Positions 1 through 13,836 of a stretch of DNA of 64,000 nt are shown here, piece by piece. The position numbers were made by a program, and so were the translations under genes. Below the pieces are notes generated by a model. That model saw nothing but the letters and a program-made list of their open reading frames with translations. It ran no database searches and was not told where the DNA came from. Position 1 is the first letter of the stretch; each line of letters opens with the position of its first letter. The DNA is taken from positions 394,946-458,945 of the forward strand of contig VFFE01007917.1 in NCBI GenBank assembly GCA_008921705.1, read 5' to 3'. The stretch is from Burhinus oedicnemus (Eukaryota > Chordata > Aves > Charadriiformes > Burhinidae).

Positions 1-3000
1 ACAAAGCAGTTGCCTTCCAAACAGCAGGCCCCTTCTCCACATCCCGAGTGGAGCACCCCCAGTTAAAGGTTGCCATCTGTTTGTCCTCGGAAGAAAACTC
101 GGGAGCGACAGAGCGGTCCATGAAATGAAGCCTGTCCTCCGCCCAGGGAGCTCAGCCTCCCCCAGAACTTCAGCCACGACTCAGCACGAAGGAAAAGAGA
201 AAAGAGTCTGAGTCACAAGTTTCTCTTCCTTGAGGCTGTTACAGGTATGATAAACCATTTTCGCTGTTTGTAAATGCTGTCTAGAGTTTAATAAATGCTC
301 ATACGTATTATTAATCTGGACTATTAACCCCAAATCCTATAATAAAATGACTCAAGCATTTCAAGCCATCTCAGAGGCTTGCAAAATCCTTCCAAGTTAC
401 TAATTAAGCTACACTGGAACAATTGTTCAGTACAGTTTACAGTCAGGTTTCATCTTCTCTTTAGAAAGGGCAGACTACAAATTTATGCAACATAAAATGG
501 AAGCTAATGAATTCGGAGCATATTCAGTATGGAGCATGCATCTAACAAGTGGGAATAATAACATTAACAGCGCTTTGAGATAATAGACTGTTTAAATTCA
601 TATTTATAGGAGCCATAGACTAATATGCAGTGATCTACAGTTTAGATGTTGTTTCCCTGAGGGCACAATCCAGAATACGCAGGGATACAAATTTTCAAGT
701 GGAAGAAAACTCACGCGGTTCTCCCAAACTGTGATACCCAGCGAAGAGAGGCCCTTGGAAAGGACGCCGTGCTGGGGATCTCGAGTGTGGAAACTTCATA
801 CGGATCTGCAGGTTGGCCTCAGGCTGGAGGAGACATCCACAACTTGGTCTCCATAGAGCTGAGGGTCTCGCCTAGGCTGGTTAAACAGTAAATAACCAAT
901 GGTCCTGTCTGGGTAGAAACACTCCACCCTGGCAAGGGCCAGTGCCTAGACTGTGCTTAACGGTTGGCATAAAAAAATAATATTAAAAGGTAAATAAAGG
1001 AACCTATTAACAACACATCTGGCACTTCGGGGCTTTTATGGAATGATTTTTCACAGGTCGGAGTATCCGCAGCTCTCATCAGCTGTTACAGCAATCCCGG
1101 GCTGCGTGACGGGAATCCAGCCCCACTTATTTCCACAACTGGAAGATGAGTTTTGTAAGGATAAATGCTACAGCTAGCAGGGCTGAGATTCTGGTGTCCA
1201 GCCAATTCATAAAGCCTTATAAAGCCTCTTCTTTTCCTCCATACATGGCTGAACCGGTACTGGCCTGTGATGAAAACAGTGGATCCCCTCCCTAAGCCAG
1301 CCAACACAAATCATTCAGTTCCTGGCCTGCCAGTGGCTGCATTTTAGCATTGTCTCACCAGACCTAGAGCTGAACAAAATTTGGACAGCCGTTATTATAG
1401 CTGTGCAACACCACATCCGGGCTTTTGATCTCCAGCACTGGCGTAAATCAGGTCCTCTGGGATCAGAAGTCCCTTGGGGTAGCGTTTCTGTGGCCCACAT
1501 CAAACACTGCTGGGAAGCATAGATCCAGCCTTTAGTATTTATATCATGTTTCCAGTTGTCTGCAGTGTTACAATGCCAATGATTTATTCATTTATTTACT
1601 TCACCCTTTGCATACTGTTCGTAACGCAGAGAGCAAGCAAGATACAATCATGCCGTAGCTACATGTGCTATGGGTTTTTGGGATCACCACCACGTGCTTA
1701 GCACAGCAACGGATGGCCCCCCTGGCCTCCAAGAGCACCCAGGAAAGACACTTGTGGACCACTCCTCAGGTCCACAAGACACGCCGAAAGTTGGCATAAG
1801 GTGAAGCAGGGAAGAGGTTCCCTCCAAGAGCAACACCCCAGGGCTGGGCAGAAGTGGAAGGGTAAAAGAGATTCAGAGAAGGGAAAGGGAAAGCACCACA
1901 ATTATCTCTGATGAAATTCAGAACTTTCCTGGGACTTTCTCAATGAACTGATGAGAATTGCTACGACATGAAGGAAGTCTTGCAATGCTCTTGCCCCTTG
2001 GACTGCAGTAACTACTCTTTGTTAGTCTAGTGCTGCAAGAAGAGGAGATTAGTCTGGTACATGCATTGTTTCACCCTGTTTACACCAAAAGGACACCAAG
2101 CCTTTTTCTCATGACCATAGCAGAAACAGACCCTAGTGGACACAGTTCTTCTTCAGAAAAATCTCCCCAGAGGGCCCTGGCCCAGGCAGCTGGGAGGGTG
2201 ACATTGTGCACTTCTGTCCTCTCTCCATCCTCTGCCTCCCTCTGGGGCCACAGCCTCCGGTCCAGCCTCGGAGCTGCGGGATGCTCCACCATCCCCACTG
2301 AGCCTGGGCAGCACACGCACTTGTCTAGGGGGCTGATGTGCGCACTTGGCCCCGAGCGATGTGTGTGCACTGTGGGGAGCCAGCGAAGCTGAGAGCGTGT
2401 CTAGAAGTTGTCACGAGTACAGGTTTTAATGAGGGCTGGGGCTCCATTTGGGTTCAAGACTCAACTCATAACAGCTGCCCATACCTCTCGCAGCAGAGGA
2501 GGGTATAAAACATCTGCCGGAGACTTGTGGGTATCCGAGAGTGCTGCTCGGCAGGGACTGGGCGTCTGGTCGCCATTCAGATACAGGTGTGCAGCGCAAG
2601 ATGCTCTGCAGTACCTGGCTCCTGGGGAAGAGCCGCACAGCGCCCCGGGCACACGCTCCGTGACATACACATCGGTGCCGTAATTCACTTACACCGATAC
2701 GCCTCATGACGCTGTTCATATAACCTCTAATTTTTTGCAGATGATGGAAAACTTCTCTCTATATCCAGAAGGATCAAGCGGTGTCAGGCAGCTTAGGCAA
2801 AGCTCCCCGGCACAACGGAGGAGACTTCTGCAGCTCTAACCTCACGCACCCCCTCTGGAAGAATGCCAGGCAGAGTCTTGTGCTTGCAATAATCCTCACG
2901 CTGGCTGCTTACACAAACACAGAACAAAACAACCCGGCGCGTCTCAAAGTTACAGTTTTAAATTAAATTCCTTGGGCAAGACCTGAGTCATCTCAGTCCT

Positions 3001-5216
3001 CTTTTGTCTTGTATTAATTTTAATTTTGTTCTATGATTTTCATAACTAAGAGCTGCGGCTCTCATACATTTCCTTCTCAGCCTCCAGCAGGTCACCTGCT
3101 TTGCTCCGGCATCTTCGCTTGTGTTGAGCAGTGGCCAAACTTTCCCCGTGCTTTCCCTCCGGCTCCCCAGCCTGGCTGCTGCTGGCAATGAACCTTCCTG
3201 GGCTCCACACGGGTGACATGGGAACGAGCACGGACCACGGGTCAGATCGTGATCAAGCACAGTATCTGGCCTTGGAGTGGAACCAGAAGCAAAGGTTATT
3301 ACTATGGTTGTAGCAAGCCAGAATTAAGTGTAGCCCATTTTTATTTATAACAATTTTTGTGCTAATACTGAGGATGAAATTATAAAGCTTGGCCAAGTCA
3401 AGGGGGTCTCTACCTGAGGCAGGAACTCTGTTAAAACAGAGAGCCTTCACATACTCAATTCAGAATTCACAAAGGCAACCTCCAGAAGCCTCTCCAAGAT
3501 ATTGCTGTGCCGGCGATCAATTAGCATTGTTATTGTCATGGTGCAATAATCTTCTTTATTAGCTTTCTTTTTAAAATTCAAATGGGGAGATGAGGTGTAT
3601 TAGGTAACGCACATACCCAGACAAGAACAAATACGTCGCCTGTATGCGGAGCATGTCTCAGAAAGTACAAGCGTCTCTGAGCAGATGTGCTAATGGACAC
3701 AGACCCTGCGCTGTAACCAATTACTTCATCATTCATAAGAAAAACCAAGTTACACATCCCAAAGATGTAAAATGGAGAACAGTAAGTTCATCAAACATAA
3801 GCCGGAGCCGCAAGCCCTTCTCTTTGCTGCAGAAACAAAGCAGCAACACTTTTCCCTATTTTTCTGGGTGCCCACCGCAGCACAGCGCTCTCTCGCAGTA
3901 CCGAGCCTCGCACATCCTCAGTCAGCCCTCCCCGGCAGCATTACCCTCTGATTGAAGCTTTCAAAGATTTCTTTCATCCGGTGACTGGAGGGCTGGAAAA
4001 ACCTGGTGTTTTTCCTCACCCTCCAGAAGGTCTGAAAAATGGAAGTAATGAGCTCAGGAAAGGGTCTCTCCGTGCTACTCAGCACACTGCTCATGCTGGG
4101 AAGCTGGAGTCGACATAAGGGCCAAAACAGTCTCTAATGATTTCTCCAAAATTTGGAGGATGCTGGGCAGCATCTTCCCGTAACCTGCCCCGTGCTGCGC
4201 GTGACCCCAGCACCAGCCGCAGCAGGGAATCGATCGCATCTGATGCAGTAACCACCTCTGTCTGCTCTGAATTAAGGACGGTTTATAATGAGCAGAACTG
4301 TGTCGTCACAAACAGGCTTCAAATTTTGAATGACCACCACCAATGCCGGGCCCGGAGCATTTCATTGCTGAAATCTGTGGGCAAAATCCCGACACTGACA
4401 ACAGGCTGATGGATGAAGATCTTGAAGCTTGTCCTAGCTCCCAGCAAAGCAATAAATCAATGATGTAGGAAAACCCCAAGCCCCTGAGTGCTTTAAAAGT
4501 CAATAGTAAAATTTAAAATCAATGGGAAGCCTGGCAGGGAGGCAGCGCAGGGGCGGGCGCGCAGAAGGGACGTGCAGCTATTGTTCAGCTGGGGTAAGCC
4601 GCCAGCATGCTGGATCCTATAAGCCAATTTTACTTAATAATCCCACTAATATGGAATGACACTGGTTGTAATCCTTCGGTGATTACAGCGTGGACCAATG
4701 CCTCAGCATCTCTGGGAGGATTTAAGGGACAGTACAGCATCCAGAACACTATAGCCAGACTTTTCCTATCAACTGGAAGGGAATATCAAGGCACAGAAAA
4801 GCAGAAGCTGCCGCATGCTCATCCCTATTTCTATCTGGAGGTACAAATGAAAGCAGAGCAGGAGCTTCCTCGCTGCGAGAGCTGCCAAGCGCCTCTGCAA
4901 AGCAGAGCCCAAAACCTGAGAAGCAGCAAAAGGGGGATATGCACAACAGGACACCGCGAGCAGAAAACACAGCGCAGCGTGGGGAGAAGTATTTGAATGA
5001 AACCAGCCCAGGAAATCAAGGACCACCCCTGGGGTTTGATAAATAGCAAAGATAAAGGAGACGATATTTACAGTCAGGGGGATTTTGAACAGAGTACTAG
5101 AACTCCCTCTTCTTGTACAAAGTGGCTTCAGGAGAGGAGCCACAGGTGAGCAGAAGGAAGCCAGTGAGAGGGAGCCAAGCCCCCTTGGTCTATCCTGTCT
5201 CCCTGGGGACATAAAG
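1..5216. other. Unique non-coding stretch, no gene recognised
   Basis: I see no gene, RNA gene or recognisable mobile element here. Open frames are short (the longest is about 130 codons on the plus strand near 4.6-5.0 kb), have no recognisable domain and overlap open frames on the other strand. The first 1 kb is AT-rich with several TAATTAA-like cores; the rest is mixed composition. Intronic or intergenic vertebrate DNA is the simplest reading. Diverged ancient repeats cannot be excluded by eye. Confidence 0.6.
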
Positions 5217-5600
5217 TCATAGAATAGTTTGGGTTGGAAGGGACCTTTAAAGGCCATCTAGGCCAACACTCCTGCAACAAGCAGGGACACCTTCAACCAG
5301 ATCAGGTTGCTCAGAGCCCCGTCCAACCTGACCTTGAATGTTTCCAGGGATGGGACATCTGCCACCTCTCTGGGCAACCTGGGCCAGTGTTTCACCAGCC
5401 TCACTGTAAAAAATGTCTTCCTTTTATCTCGTCTGAATCTACCTTTTCTTAGCTTAAAACCGTTAGCCCTTGTCCTGTCGCAACAGGCCCTGCTAAAAAG
5501 TCTGTCCCCATCTTTCTTACAAGCACCCCTTAAGTACTGAAAGGCCGCAGTAAGGTCTCCCCGGAGCCTTCTCTTCTCCAGGCTGAACAACCCCAAGGAC
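5217..5600 (-). mobile_element. CR1 LINE fragment, 5'-truncated
   Basis: This is the 3' end of a chicken-repeat-1 non-LTR retrotransposon inserted in minus orientation. On the plus strand it begins with TCATAGAATAG, the complement of the CR1 terminal repeat, followed by GGTTGGAAGGGACC and a TCCAGGGATGG block typical of CR1. The minus strand encodes the C-terminal end of ORF2, recognisable from [15 protein letters not shown] through HWPRLPREVAD and SLETFKVRLDGALSNL. Homology fades just beyond the [10 protein letters not shown] block at about 5596, so the copy is strongly 5'-truncated, as most CR1 copies are. It lacks the endonuclease and the catalytic part of the reverse transcriptase and cannot move by itself. 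It is visibly more diverged than the copies at 28.4 and 32.8 kb. Confidence 0.93.
5258..5600 (-). pseudogene. CR1 ORF2 C-terminal remnant
   Basis: The minus strand carries about 110 codons of the C-terminal end of the CR1 ORF2 polyprotein, still open in one frame. Recognisable blocks in order are [24 protein letters not shown], a DRTRANGFKL block, and RLVKHWPRLPREVA. The open frame extends upstream past the CR1 boundary into unrelated sequence, so its apparent start is not a real start. The endonuclease and the catalytic FADD motif are absent. It is a fossil of a retrotransposon protein, not a host gene. Confidence 0.85.
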
Positions 5601-5902
5601 ATCTTAGGGACCATTTCAGGGACTCTTGTCCACACTGCAGAGTTTCCCTCACCACCAGAAGTCCGACAGCTTTCACTGAAGATGAACTTCAGATAATGTC
5701 ACGTCTGAGCTTAGAGAGACCCACGATCTGACAAGGAGATGCCAGGCAAAACCCACCTTATCTGTAAATTGCTACCAAGAGTTTAAATTACTGCTAATTT
5801 ATTGGAAGTGTCACTTGTACAATATTTTCAATGCCTATAGCCAGGCTGGGAAGCGAGAAACCGGAGCACAGTTTGGAGGTTTCATAGGCTGGTGAATTGC
5901 TT

Positions 5903-5917
5903 GGGGGGGGGGGGGGG
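5903..5917. repeat. G15 homopolymer
   Basis: Fifteen consecutive G bases lie in otherwise ordinary sequence. Such runs can form G-quadruplexes and are prone to length error in sequencing. Confidence 0.97.
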
Positions 5918-8900
5918 TTGCTGTTGCTAAATTATCAGCTGTATATTGAGAACAGCTGGAACAACTCCAAGAGCCGAGGACAGATGCAAAATTGTTGGAA
6001 AGATTGACTCAACAACATCACCAGCAGCCTTGTATAAGCAATGCGGGCCAGGAGGCCTGAAGAACAGCTGGCCAGAGTGGACTCACTAAATTATTGTTAC
6101 CAAATTAGATAAAAAACACAGAGGAAATGATTACAACCCCTTACAGGGAGGCAAGAGGCTTTCCATGCTGGAACAGCTGGAGGACTCGGAGAGACCGTTC
6201 TCTCCCGATAATAATCACTGAATTAGTCAAATTCAGCCAGTAGAGATGTTTCATTATGAACAGATGGAAATTTGGGGTTTAACTCCGTGCTTTGCATGAG
6301 TGTATTTCAAAGCAGCTGGTAATCCCTCTGCTTCAGTGGAGAAGAGGTCCAGACGGCAAAGTCCTGGGACAGCAGGGTGCCAGCCGCAGCTGGGAGCTGC
6401 CCAAAGCTCAGGGCAACCCCAGGATCCAGGGGGGACAAAAGTGAAGCAGATTCTTTCCATCGCCACCAATGAAAGTACCTACATCACTTTTCCCAGATGA
6501 AATGCAGCCAACTCTTCCCTAGCAATATTTCCTCTTCTCACTCCAGTTGGCCATTCCCAGAGGTGACGCGAGTCCCAGCTGGCTGACAGCACTTGCCTGA
6601 GCAGCTGACATGCCAAGACGGTCCTCTGAAGACCGAGCATCCGAAAAGGGTGGCTGCCTTCTGGATTTTTATCTTTCGTGAGATTCAAGAGGGGGGAAAA
6701 AATGCCTGTAAGTTCAAACAAAAGGCAAAGGGTAGCACAGAGCCATCTTTGCTGATCATGAGCACACAGTGCTGCACCCCTGAAAGTGCCAAAATGATCA
6801 AGCTGATGGTTCTCCACACCCTGTATCTTAGCTCTAAAGCAGCGTTCCTCTGTGAGGCAGCAGCCTTCTACATTAAAGTTAGAGCAAAAAAGTGAATATC
6901 AGAGAAAAATCTTCCTACGCCCCAAATAATTAGAGGATGTTGCACAGCTTGAATCACAAGGGTTTACATTTACATCACAATCTGTTTTTAAGAAGCCTTG
7001 TAACTGTTCACTTGTTTTCTGAAAATTACCATGCACTTGGCATAAGGTGCCTCTTGGGCAGGACCAATTTTTTCCAGACATGGTTGCGTGGTGCCTCTGA
7101 AGGCACCCAAGGCTGCAGAAGAAGCCGTGTGCTCTGGAGCAGCACCTGACGGGTCGGTAGGATGCTGCTCTGAGCCTAAAACAAACTCCAAGATGCCTGT
7201 CTGCTGGCAAGTAAATATTGCCCCTTATGAAAATCACTGGAATTTTCTTCTCTTTCAGTAAATGAACATGTGCCTGGCAATACTGAAGCATTTCATCCCA
7301 TATGACCTCATTCTCCATGTTCTTCAAGTTGTGAGCTGTCCCTCGTCATTCGGCATTTGTCCTAATATAGACTCTCTCTCCTCCCATCACCAGTACGCTG
7401 GCATGAATCATAAGTCGTATTTGCGATTGTGAACCCACATGCCAACCTACATCTGGAGAGATGACTCTTTTCAATAGCCCTAAATCTGCAGCTCTCTTTG
7501 TCAGGATGAAGTTTTACAGGTTGTTTTCCCTATCTCTGAACAAAGAAGCTTTGAAAAACCCGCAATGTTCAGAAATACCTTCTTGTTCCGTTTCTCCAGT
7601 GTAGGCAGTTTCCATGAACCTTGCTTAGCCTCGTATTATATTAACAAGGAGACTGCGAGTGACTGAGCAATAACAGCTTTATGAGTTTCTTGCAACAGAA
7701 TTGGAATTAACTCAGAAAATCATCTGAAAAGAAAAATTCTGTATGGAGGACAAAGAAAGCTAAAATATAGCAACCACAGGTTGAATCTATTTGCCCATCT
7801 GACCGGAAACACATCAAATAAGAAGTTCTGGAAACGTGCTTGGTCTGTAGTGGACCTATGTCTTCACAGTTCAAAGCCTTTAGCTGAAGGAGAATCCCCG
7901 CTTTCAGCCTAAATGAAACATTTTCATAGCTTGGAGCACACCAGGGAAAGGGCAGCTCCAAGACCTCCTCCCACCCCACTAGGTATTCAATAAAATCCCA
8001 AACGAACTTCAACAACACCTGGAGAAGGTGGCAAGCACCACAGGCACGAGGTGCTGAGGACGCAATGACCACATTTTAATTTATGACTGTGTTGCAGTTA
8101 ACTGAATTGTAATCATCTAGAGCTAAAAGCATAAGTCATCTTGGAGACAGCGTTTATGAGCTCTAACGGCTGTGGTATCCTCCGTGGACTCCACAGAGAG
8201 GGAAACACACGGTAACAAACAGACCACTAATTTTAAACCTCCCTAAAACCCCTGGTTAATGTTTGCAAATGGGAACGTTAATGGCAGTGCGGGAAGCGGC
8301 AGCGTTGCCGTGACTCACAGCCTGCCGGTCCCCCTGTCGCTCAAGCAGTTCTAGAAGTGCTGGTGCCTCTCGCTGCTTATTTATTTCTCTTTTCCCCATC
8401 TGCCTGGGAAAGGGAAACGATTCGCATCGTGAGATTTGTCTCCTGCCCTTCCACGGGTTAACCTTAGACCCGTTCCAGCCTCCCCTGCTAAATCAGTGTG
8501 CATAAATGTATACATAAAAATACAAACCCAACGCAACACTGCTGCAAAAAATAAGGTAAACAAGAACTCGGAAGCAATGCAGAGCCTGGCTTGAAAAAGC
8601 AGAAAACTCTGGCGAACCCTTCGCTGCGTGGCCCTCCTGGGACAACAGGAGGAGCCTGGAGGAACTGCCACATTTCAGACCTGTAGCCAACAAATCTGCA
8701 TTTTTTGTTGACGGAAACAAATTAGAAGCTCCCGACAGCAAAGCCCTGGCTGTGAGAGGGAGAAACGTGGGAAGTTATTCATTGCCAAGCAAAGATGCTC
8801 ATGGTCCATTAGAGCAGCCCACGAGCCGCCCCTGCCCCAGCCCTCCGGGGCCGCGCTGCCCTGGGTGTCACCCACCCACGTGGACACCTGCTGTGGCCCA

Positions 8901-11900
8901 GTCAAGGGTTTCTGGAGGAAAAATGTATTTATGAGAACTGCAAAGTGCACCTAGAAAACTGTGGAGGAGCTCTGAGGTGGCTGCTGCACTGCCGGGGAGC
9001 CTGGATGTTGGGGGACACCTGGGTGGCAAAAGGGAAAATATGCTTAGGAAAATAAAAAAATCATTTTTGAAGGGCTTCAGAGCCACAGACTGTCCCTGCC
9101 CTCCTGCCCCGTCATCTGCAAGGACTTAAAAAGGGCGAAACTAGTTTTTGCATGCTTTTCTATTCCAAGAAAGCATGAAAAAGAGTCAAAGCTAAATCCC
9201 TTAACCCATTCCACTGGACACATACGTTAGCTGCTTCGGATGAGGGGGCTGCAGATGTGCAGGCATTATGCAAATTTCTTGGCAGGCTTTTTTAATCATC
9301 CTGAAGATATTTTGTGCACGCATATTGTATTCTTGGTATTCTTTTTGCTTTTTGAGTATTCCCCTAGAATGCTTCTAAACAATGAATTTTGCACCTTCCC
9401 TCCCCAAAGATGATGTGCTTTTATACCTGAAAACATTTAAGTGGGATTTTTGACTTAGTGTCTTTGTTCGCGTTGTTAAGCCGATCAAGCTATAGTACTT
9501 TGGAGAAAAAGAGAAGAGAAACAATGTTGTTTTGTCTGCTAACATGATTGATAGACAAGTTTCAATTATTGTATCTTTAACTGACTGGGAAGCACTTAAA
9601 AAGAGACAGCTTGCTGAAAGATGGGTTACTTCCCAGCTCAGTTCTGTTTCCACAGAAAAAGTATACAAGGATGCTCTCTGGTGGCAGCTGTAAGGCAGGG
9701 CTGTGCTCTGGCCACCGCACTTTTAGTTTATTTTATGGATTAAGTCATAGTGTGAAACCTTGCTATTAAAATACTAAATATATATACTTTTAATCGCTAA
9801 TTGGCTTGATGTATCTTCCTTTAAAAAAAAAAATAATTTCTCAGGAGGTGCTTTCTTAATTCTCTTCCAGTATTCCCATTGCACGGGCAAACTGGAGGGT
9901 GTTTTTTTACAACTCCTAAAGCAGCCCTGTGCTTTAACCCGAGGCGCTGCCAGGGACGGGGATGGGATGTGCTCCCGGCAGAGAGCCCGTTTCAGGGCTG
10001 CCATGGCAGGGAGCTGCGCTGCACCTCTGCTCCGAGTGCAGCTGGGGTACACGGATCTGCCCCCCAAGCCCCTTCTCCTGGGGGTCACTCATCTCCCCAC
10101 AACTGCCTTGGGTTTTGCACTGAACGACTCCCAGCTGTGCGGATGCCTCCGTTTCCATCTCCCAGATTTATCTGCTTCTCCAGCTGTTTTCCTTTTACCC
10201 CAGCGTTTCCACCCATAACGTAACTCCGTACCCAGAGCACCACGCTGCAAAGTCCTCCCCAACCAGGGCTCCTGCCCTGGGGCCAGATTTGGGTCTTGCT
10301 CTTGCCTAGTCCTAACCAAATATCAAACCTGAACCGATCACTCCCAGCCCTTTAAAACACTAATAGTCTTTCTATTAAATCACAGTTCAGAAAGTTGTGC
10401 CAGTGCAAAGACTTCTTTGGCTTGCCTTACTGCGGTGATGGATTTTGGACCGGTGGCCAGGTCAGGGCTTGGATACGTTACTTCCGTAGCTGTAAGCGTG
10501 AACGCGATTTTCATTTTACAAGGACTGCACTACAGTTTATGGCACAACGGTGCTACCAAAAGGTTTTTCATTAATCCCTTGTGATCCCCAAAATGACACT
10601 TAGACCCAACAAGGGCACCGTGCACACCTCACCAGTCCCAGCGCCCTTTTGTCGGCTGAGCGCGGGAATGGTTTGCGTCACGTTGATTTCCCTGCTTAAG
10701 GCTCTGAAACGAACCAAATTCATGCCTGGAAATGGAGATTGGCGGTGGAAATTAAAGCGCTGTTTAGAAGGGCTGGCAGGTTCCCATGGCTGAGGTTTGC
10801 CCCGACAACAGGCCAGTGGGAACGCAAAAACACAAGCATGAACCCCAGTTTATTAACGCTGATTAATTTTTGCCCGGGTACACACTTTTGATGCTGTTTC
10901 AGTGCTGCCCTCATCAGTACCTTTTCTGTTGATTTTCCTGAATATCCCCCACATCAGCCCGTTTCCTTCACTGCCCCCGTGACTCGGTGAAGACCCCTTC
11001 TGCACACGATGGTCCACGGGGAGATGTTCCCCCAGAGCAGACCAGCAAGACCCTGCCCTGGAGGATTTGCCCAAGTAATAACCTCCATTAGGTAAAGACC
11101 GGCGTTTGCTAAACCTCTTCCCCTTCCCTCGCCATCCTTATCAGCTGGCTTCTTGCTACCAAGCCAGGTATTTTATACCTACAACAGCGGAGCTGCAGGA
11201 GCTCCAGGCCAACACACCTGTCCTTCACGTGCAGGCGAGCATTAGAGACAGAAAGCGTCTTAATCATCCACCCCGCTGCAAACACGTTTGCAGAGCTTTA
11301 ATTGATTAACAGGCAGTCCTTGCCAGCAAATGAGCGGTTGGCTCCAGGGAGCTCTTGCTTGCTTGTTTTTAAACAGTACAAAGTGGGAAAATGGAAGGCA
11401 TAAGCAGCGAAAGCTCTAGGGACCGCCGAGACGGGAGGGCTGGTGGGAGGAGGGCAGCGCTGCTCCCCGTGCCGACCTTACTGCTGCGGGGAAATGGGGG
11501 TCAAGTGGTAGCAGAGCAAAACACCGCGGGGAACCGGGAGGAATTAAACAACCCCAAACTGTAAGCTCAACTTCGAGCCATGAGGACCAATAGTAGTAAC
11601 AGTTGGTGAATCTTTAAAGTAGCTAAGGTGTTACTAAAACTGCCTAAAACCCGCTATTGGTTTCATCTCTGGTGACACAGTAGAAACTAGCGCTACCCCA
11701 TGTCAGCCAGGCATAGCTCTGCAGACCCCTTAAGAGCACCTCTTCGACCTGGATGTACATATGTGGGTGGGAAGGGAGAGAAGGGCTCCCCCAGGGGGCT
11801 GCCATGGCCACCCATCAGCTTCTCACCTCTCTTCTTCCAACCATCCTCCATTCAGGAGGGCTGGCTTGATTCTAAAAAGCTTGTAAACCTGAGAAAGGCA

Positions 11901-12369
11901 GAGTTCATAGGGAAAATGGCTATGGCAGCGTGACCAGAGCACTGATGGCAGGTAGCGACATCAGTGGGTAGAGTCCATTGATGAACCATTGGTCCATTGA
12001 CGGACCCTGGTTCTCCTGCAGGCTCCTAACCATCAGGATAGAAGCTGCTTGGGGGAAAAGCAGGGCTGCCAGTCCCGCACTGAAGTTGTTTTGCAGTGTA
12101 GAAGAATACACAAGATCCCAGGCAGAAGAGAACCCTTTTCTAACCAGTTCAGCACTGGCCACACGACACCTCCCACCAGGTGATGCCGCCGCTGGGTTAT
12201 GGCTGCCCGCTCTCCCTGCTCTGAGCTCCCCGGGGCTCTGCCTTCGCTTCGTCTGCAACAGGGGCTCTACACCCCCAGCTGCAGGGGACACGCTCACAGG
12301 CCCTGCTACATCTAGAAAATCCCTGTAATTGAATTCACGCAATTAAAAGTTGGCACAAAATCTGGTAGT

Positions 12370-12600
12370 GCTACTGGCGGCGCAGGCAGGGTCCTTGGTG
12401 TGGGCAGCCGGGCACGTGCCCTCGCCGCTCTCCGCCTGGGGCGGGTTGCGCCGCACGGTGGTTGTCACCCCACTGTACCCCAGGGACCCCGCTGAGGCCG
12501 AGCCATTCCCAAACGGCTCCAGGAGAGGACAGCCTCTCTCTACAGCCAGCCTCACCGCCGCCTCCGAGACTTCGCCCACCGCAGCCCAGCACAAAACACC
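12370..12600. promoter_or_regulatory. CpG-rich patch
   Basis: I count about 19 CpG dinucleotides in roughly 240 bp (12361-12600), well above the surroundings. In vertebrates such density marks unmethylated islands at promoters or enhancers, but it is also common in GC-rich avian DNA. No TATA box, recognisable first exon or splice donor supports a promoter here, so function is unproven. Confidence 0.3.
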
Positions 12601-13836
12601 ATGCTTACGCGAACCATTGAGCTTGCACAAACCGTCAATCCCGGTTTTAGCAGGGGAAGGAAAGCAGTTTAACAAGGTGGCTGCAGCTAGACAGCATCCA
12701 GCTGCCGGCGCGCTCAGCACGTGGGAATGCATTTTAAGCCGGTATGCACAGAGCTCCTTCCTCCCCTCCAGCACACGCAGCCTCCTCTTCCTCCAGGTGC
12801 CCAAGGTGGCTCCCCCCGCGCTCGGTGTACCCGCCTGGGACAGGCTTAGCTAGGTCTTTGCCTCTTTAGGCTGCTGCTTTTCGGGTCTCTGGCTCAGTCT
12901 CTGGTGAGCGAGCTGCAAGGGAGCCAGCGTACTCTATCACATCCAGACATCCCTGCTCTAGGAGTTGCACCTCACTAACCCTCTGGACAAAAACATCCCG
13001 CTCCTGGAAACCTCTCCAGTCCAAAACCAGTGTTGGCCAAGGCTAATTCTAGAAAGCAGGTTTAACCTGAGATGGGCAGAAGATTTTGGGGACAGAAAAA
13101 AGGCTGCTAGATGCAATCACTAACTGTTTTTATAGGTCAGATGGTGCAGGAATACCATTCTTGCTATATTTTCTTGCAACCTTGAAATCCAGTTTATAAC
13201 AGAAGATGAGAGAAGTTGCCCATCTGGGTACAAAATCCGTACCATCAGGCTTAGGAGCTCATTTACTCCACGCAGCCTGAAAGGGAGATGCAATATGCTG
13301 CAGCGCTGGGAATCTGGGGCAGTATCCAATAGTAGGAAGGCTCACATCAGATTCCAAAACGCCAGGAACCTCAGCCAAATCAAATTACTCCGATTGCCGA
13401 ATATATCATTTTCCACCTTAAGTGGAACAGCCTGCCTGCCCTTAACATGCTGCAACCTCGTAGCAGCGCGGCACTGAGCACGCTAATAGAGATGTCTTTC
13501 CCAGGGCTGTCACGGCCGCCCACCCACTGTTTGATGACTTTACACACGTGTGACAGGTAGTAATGGCACTGACAGCCTCTCCCTGGCACCCAGTTTTTAT
13601 TCATACCAACACCCTGTCTGTCTTCGCCGTTCCAGGGGAAGCGCCGTGCTCGCTGCCGAGCCTGAGCTCGCTTCCCCGCTCACGTCGCTGCTTATCTTTG
13701 CTGAGAAATTGGGCTCAATTTTGCTGCTGCTCCGTCATGCCAGTCCATACATCAGCTGGCAAAGGCTAAAACCCAGATCATGACAGGGCAGGATCGTAAG
13801 AAGCCGGCAGCAGAAGAAATACATACAGTGTCAAAT

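Larger units (their letters stand above)
5601..13836. other. Unique non-coding stretch with a G15 run and a CpG-rich patch
   Basis: No gene or RNA gene is recognised. A minus-strand open frame of about 140 codons at 6899-7327 has no known domain and I do not call it. Simple sequence includes G15 at 5903-5917 and A11 near 9823-9833. A CpG-rich patch lies at about 12.37-12.60 kb. The remainder is mixed-composition single-copy DNA. Confidence 0.55.

Noticed and set aside
6899..7327. 142-codon minus-strand open frame with a protein-like N-terminal part
   Set aside because: No family is recognised, the second half is cysteine/serine-rich and low quality, and other frames overlap it. No splice or promoter signals support it.
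11973..12010. Direct repeat of GTCCATTGA with 19-bp spacing
   Set aside because: Only about nine bases repeat exactly; too short to separate from chance.
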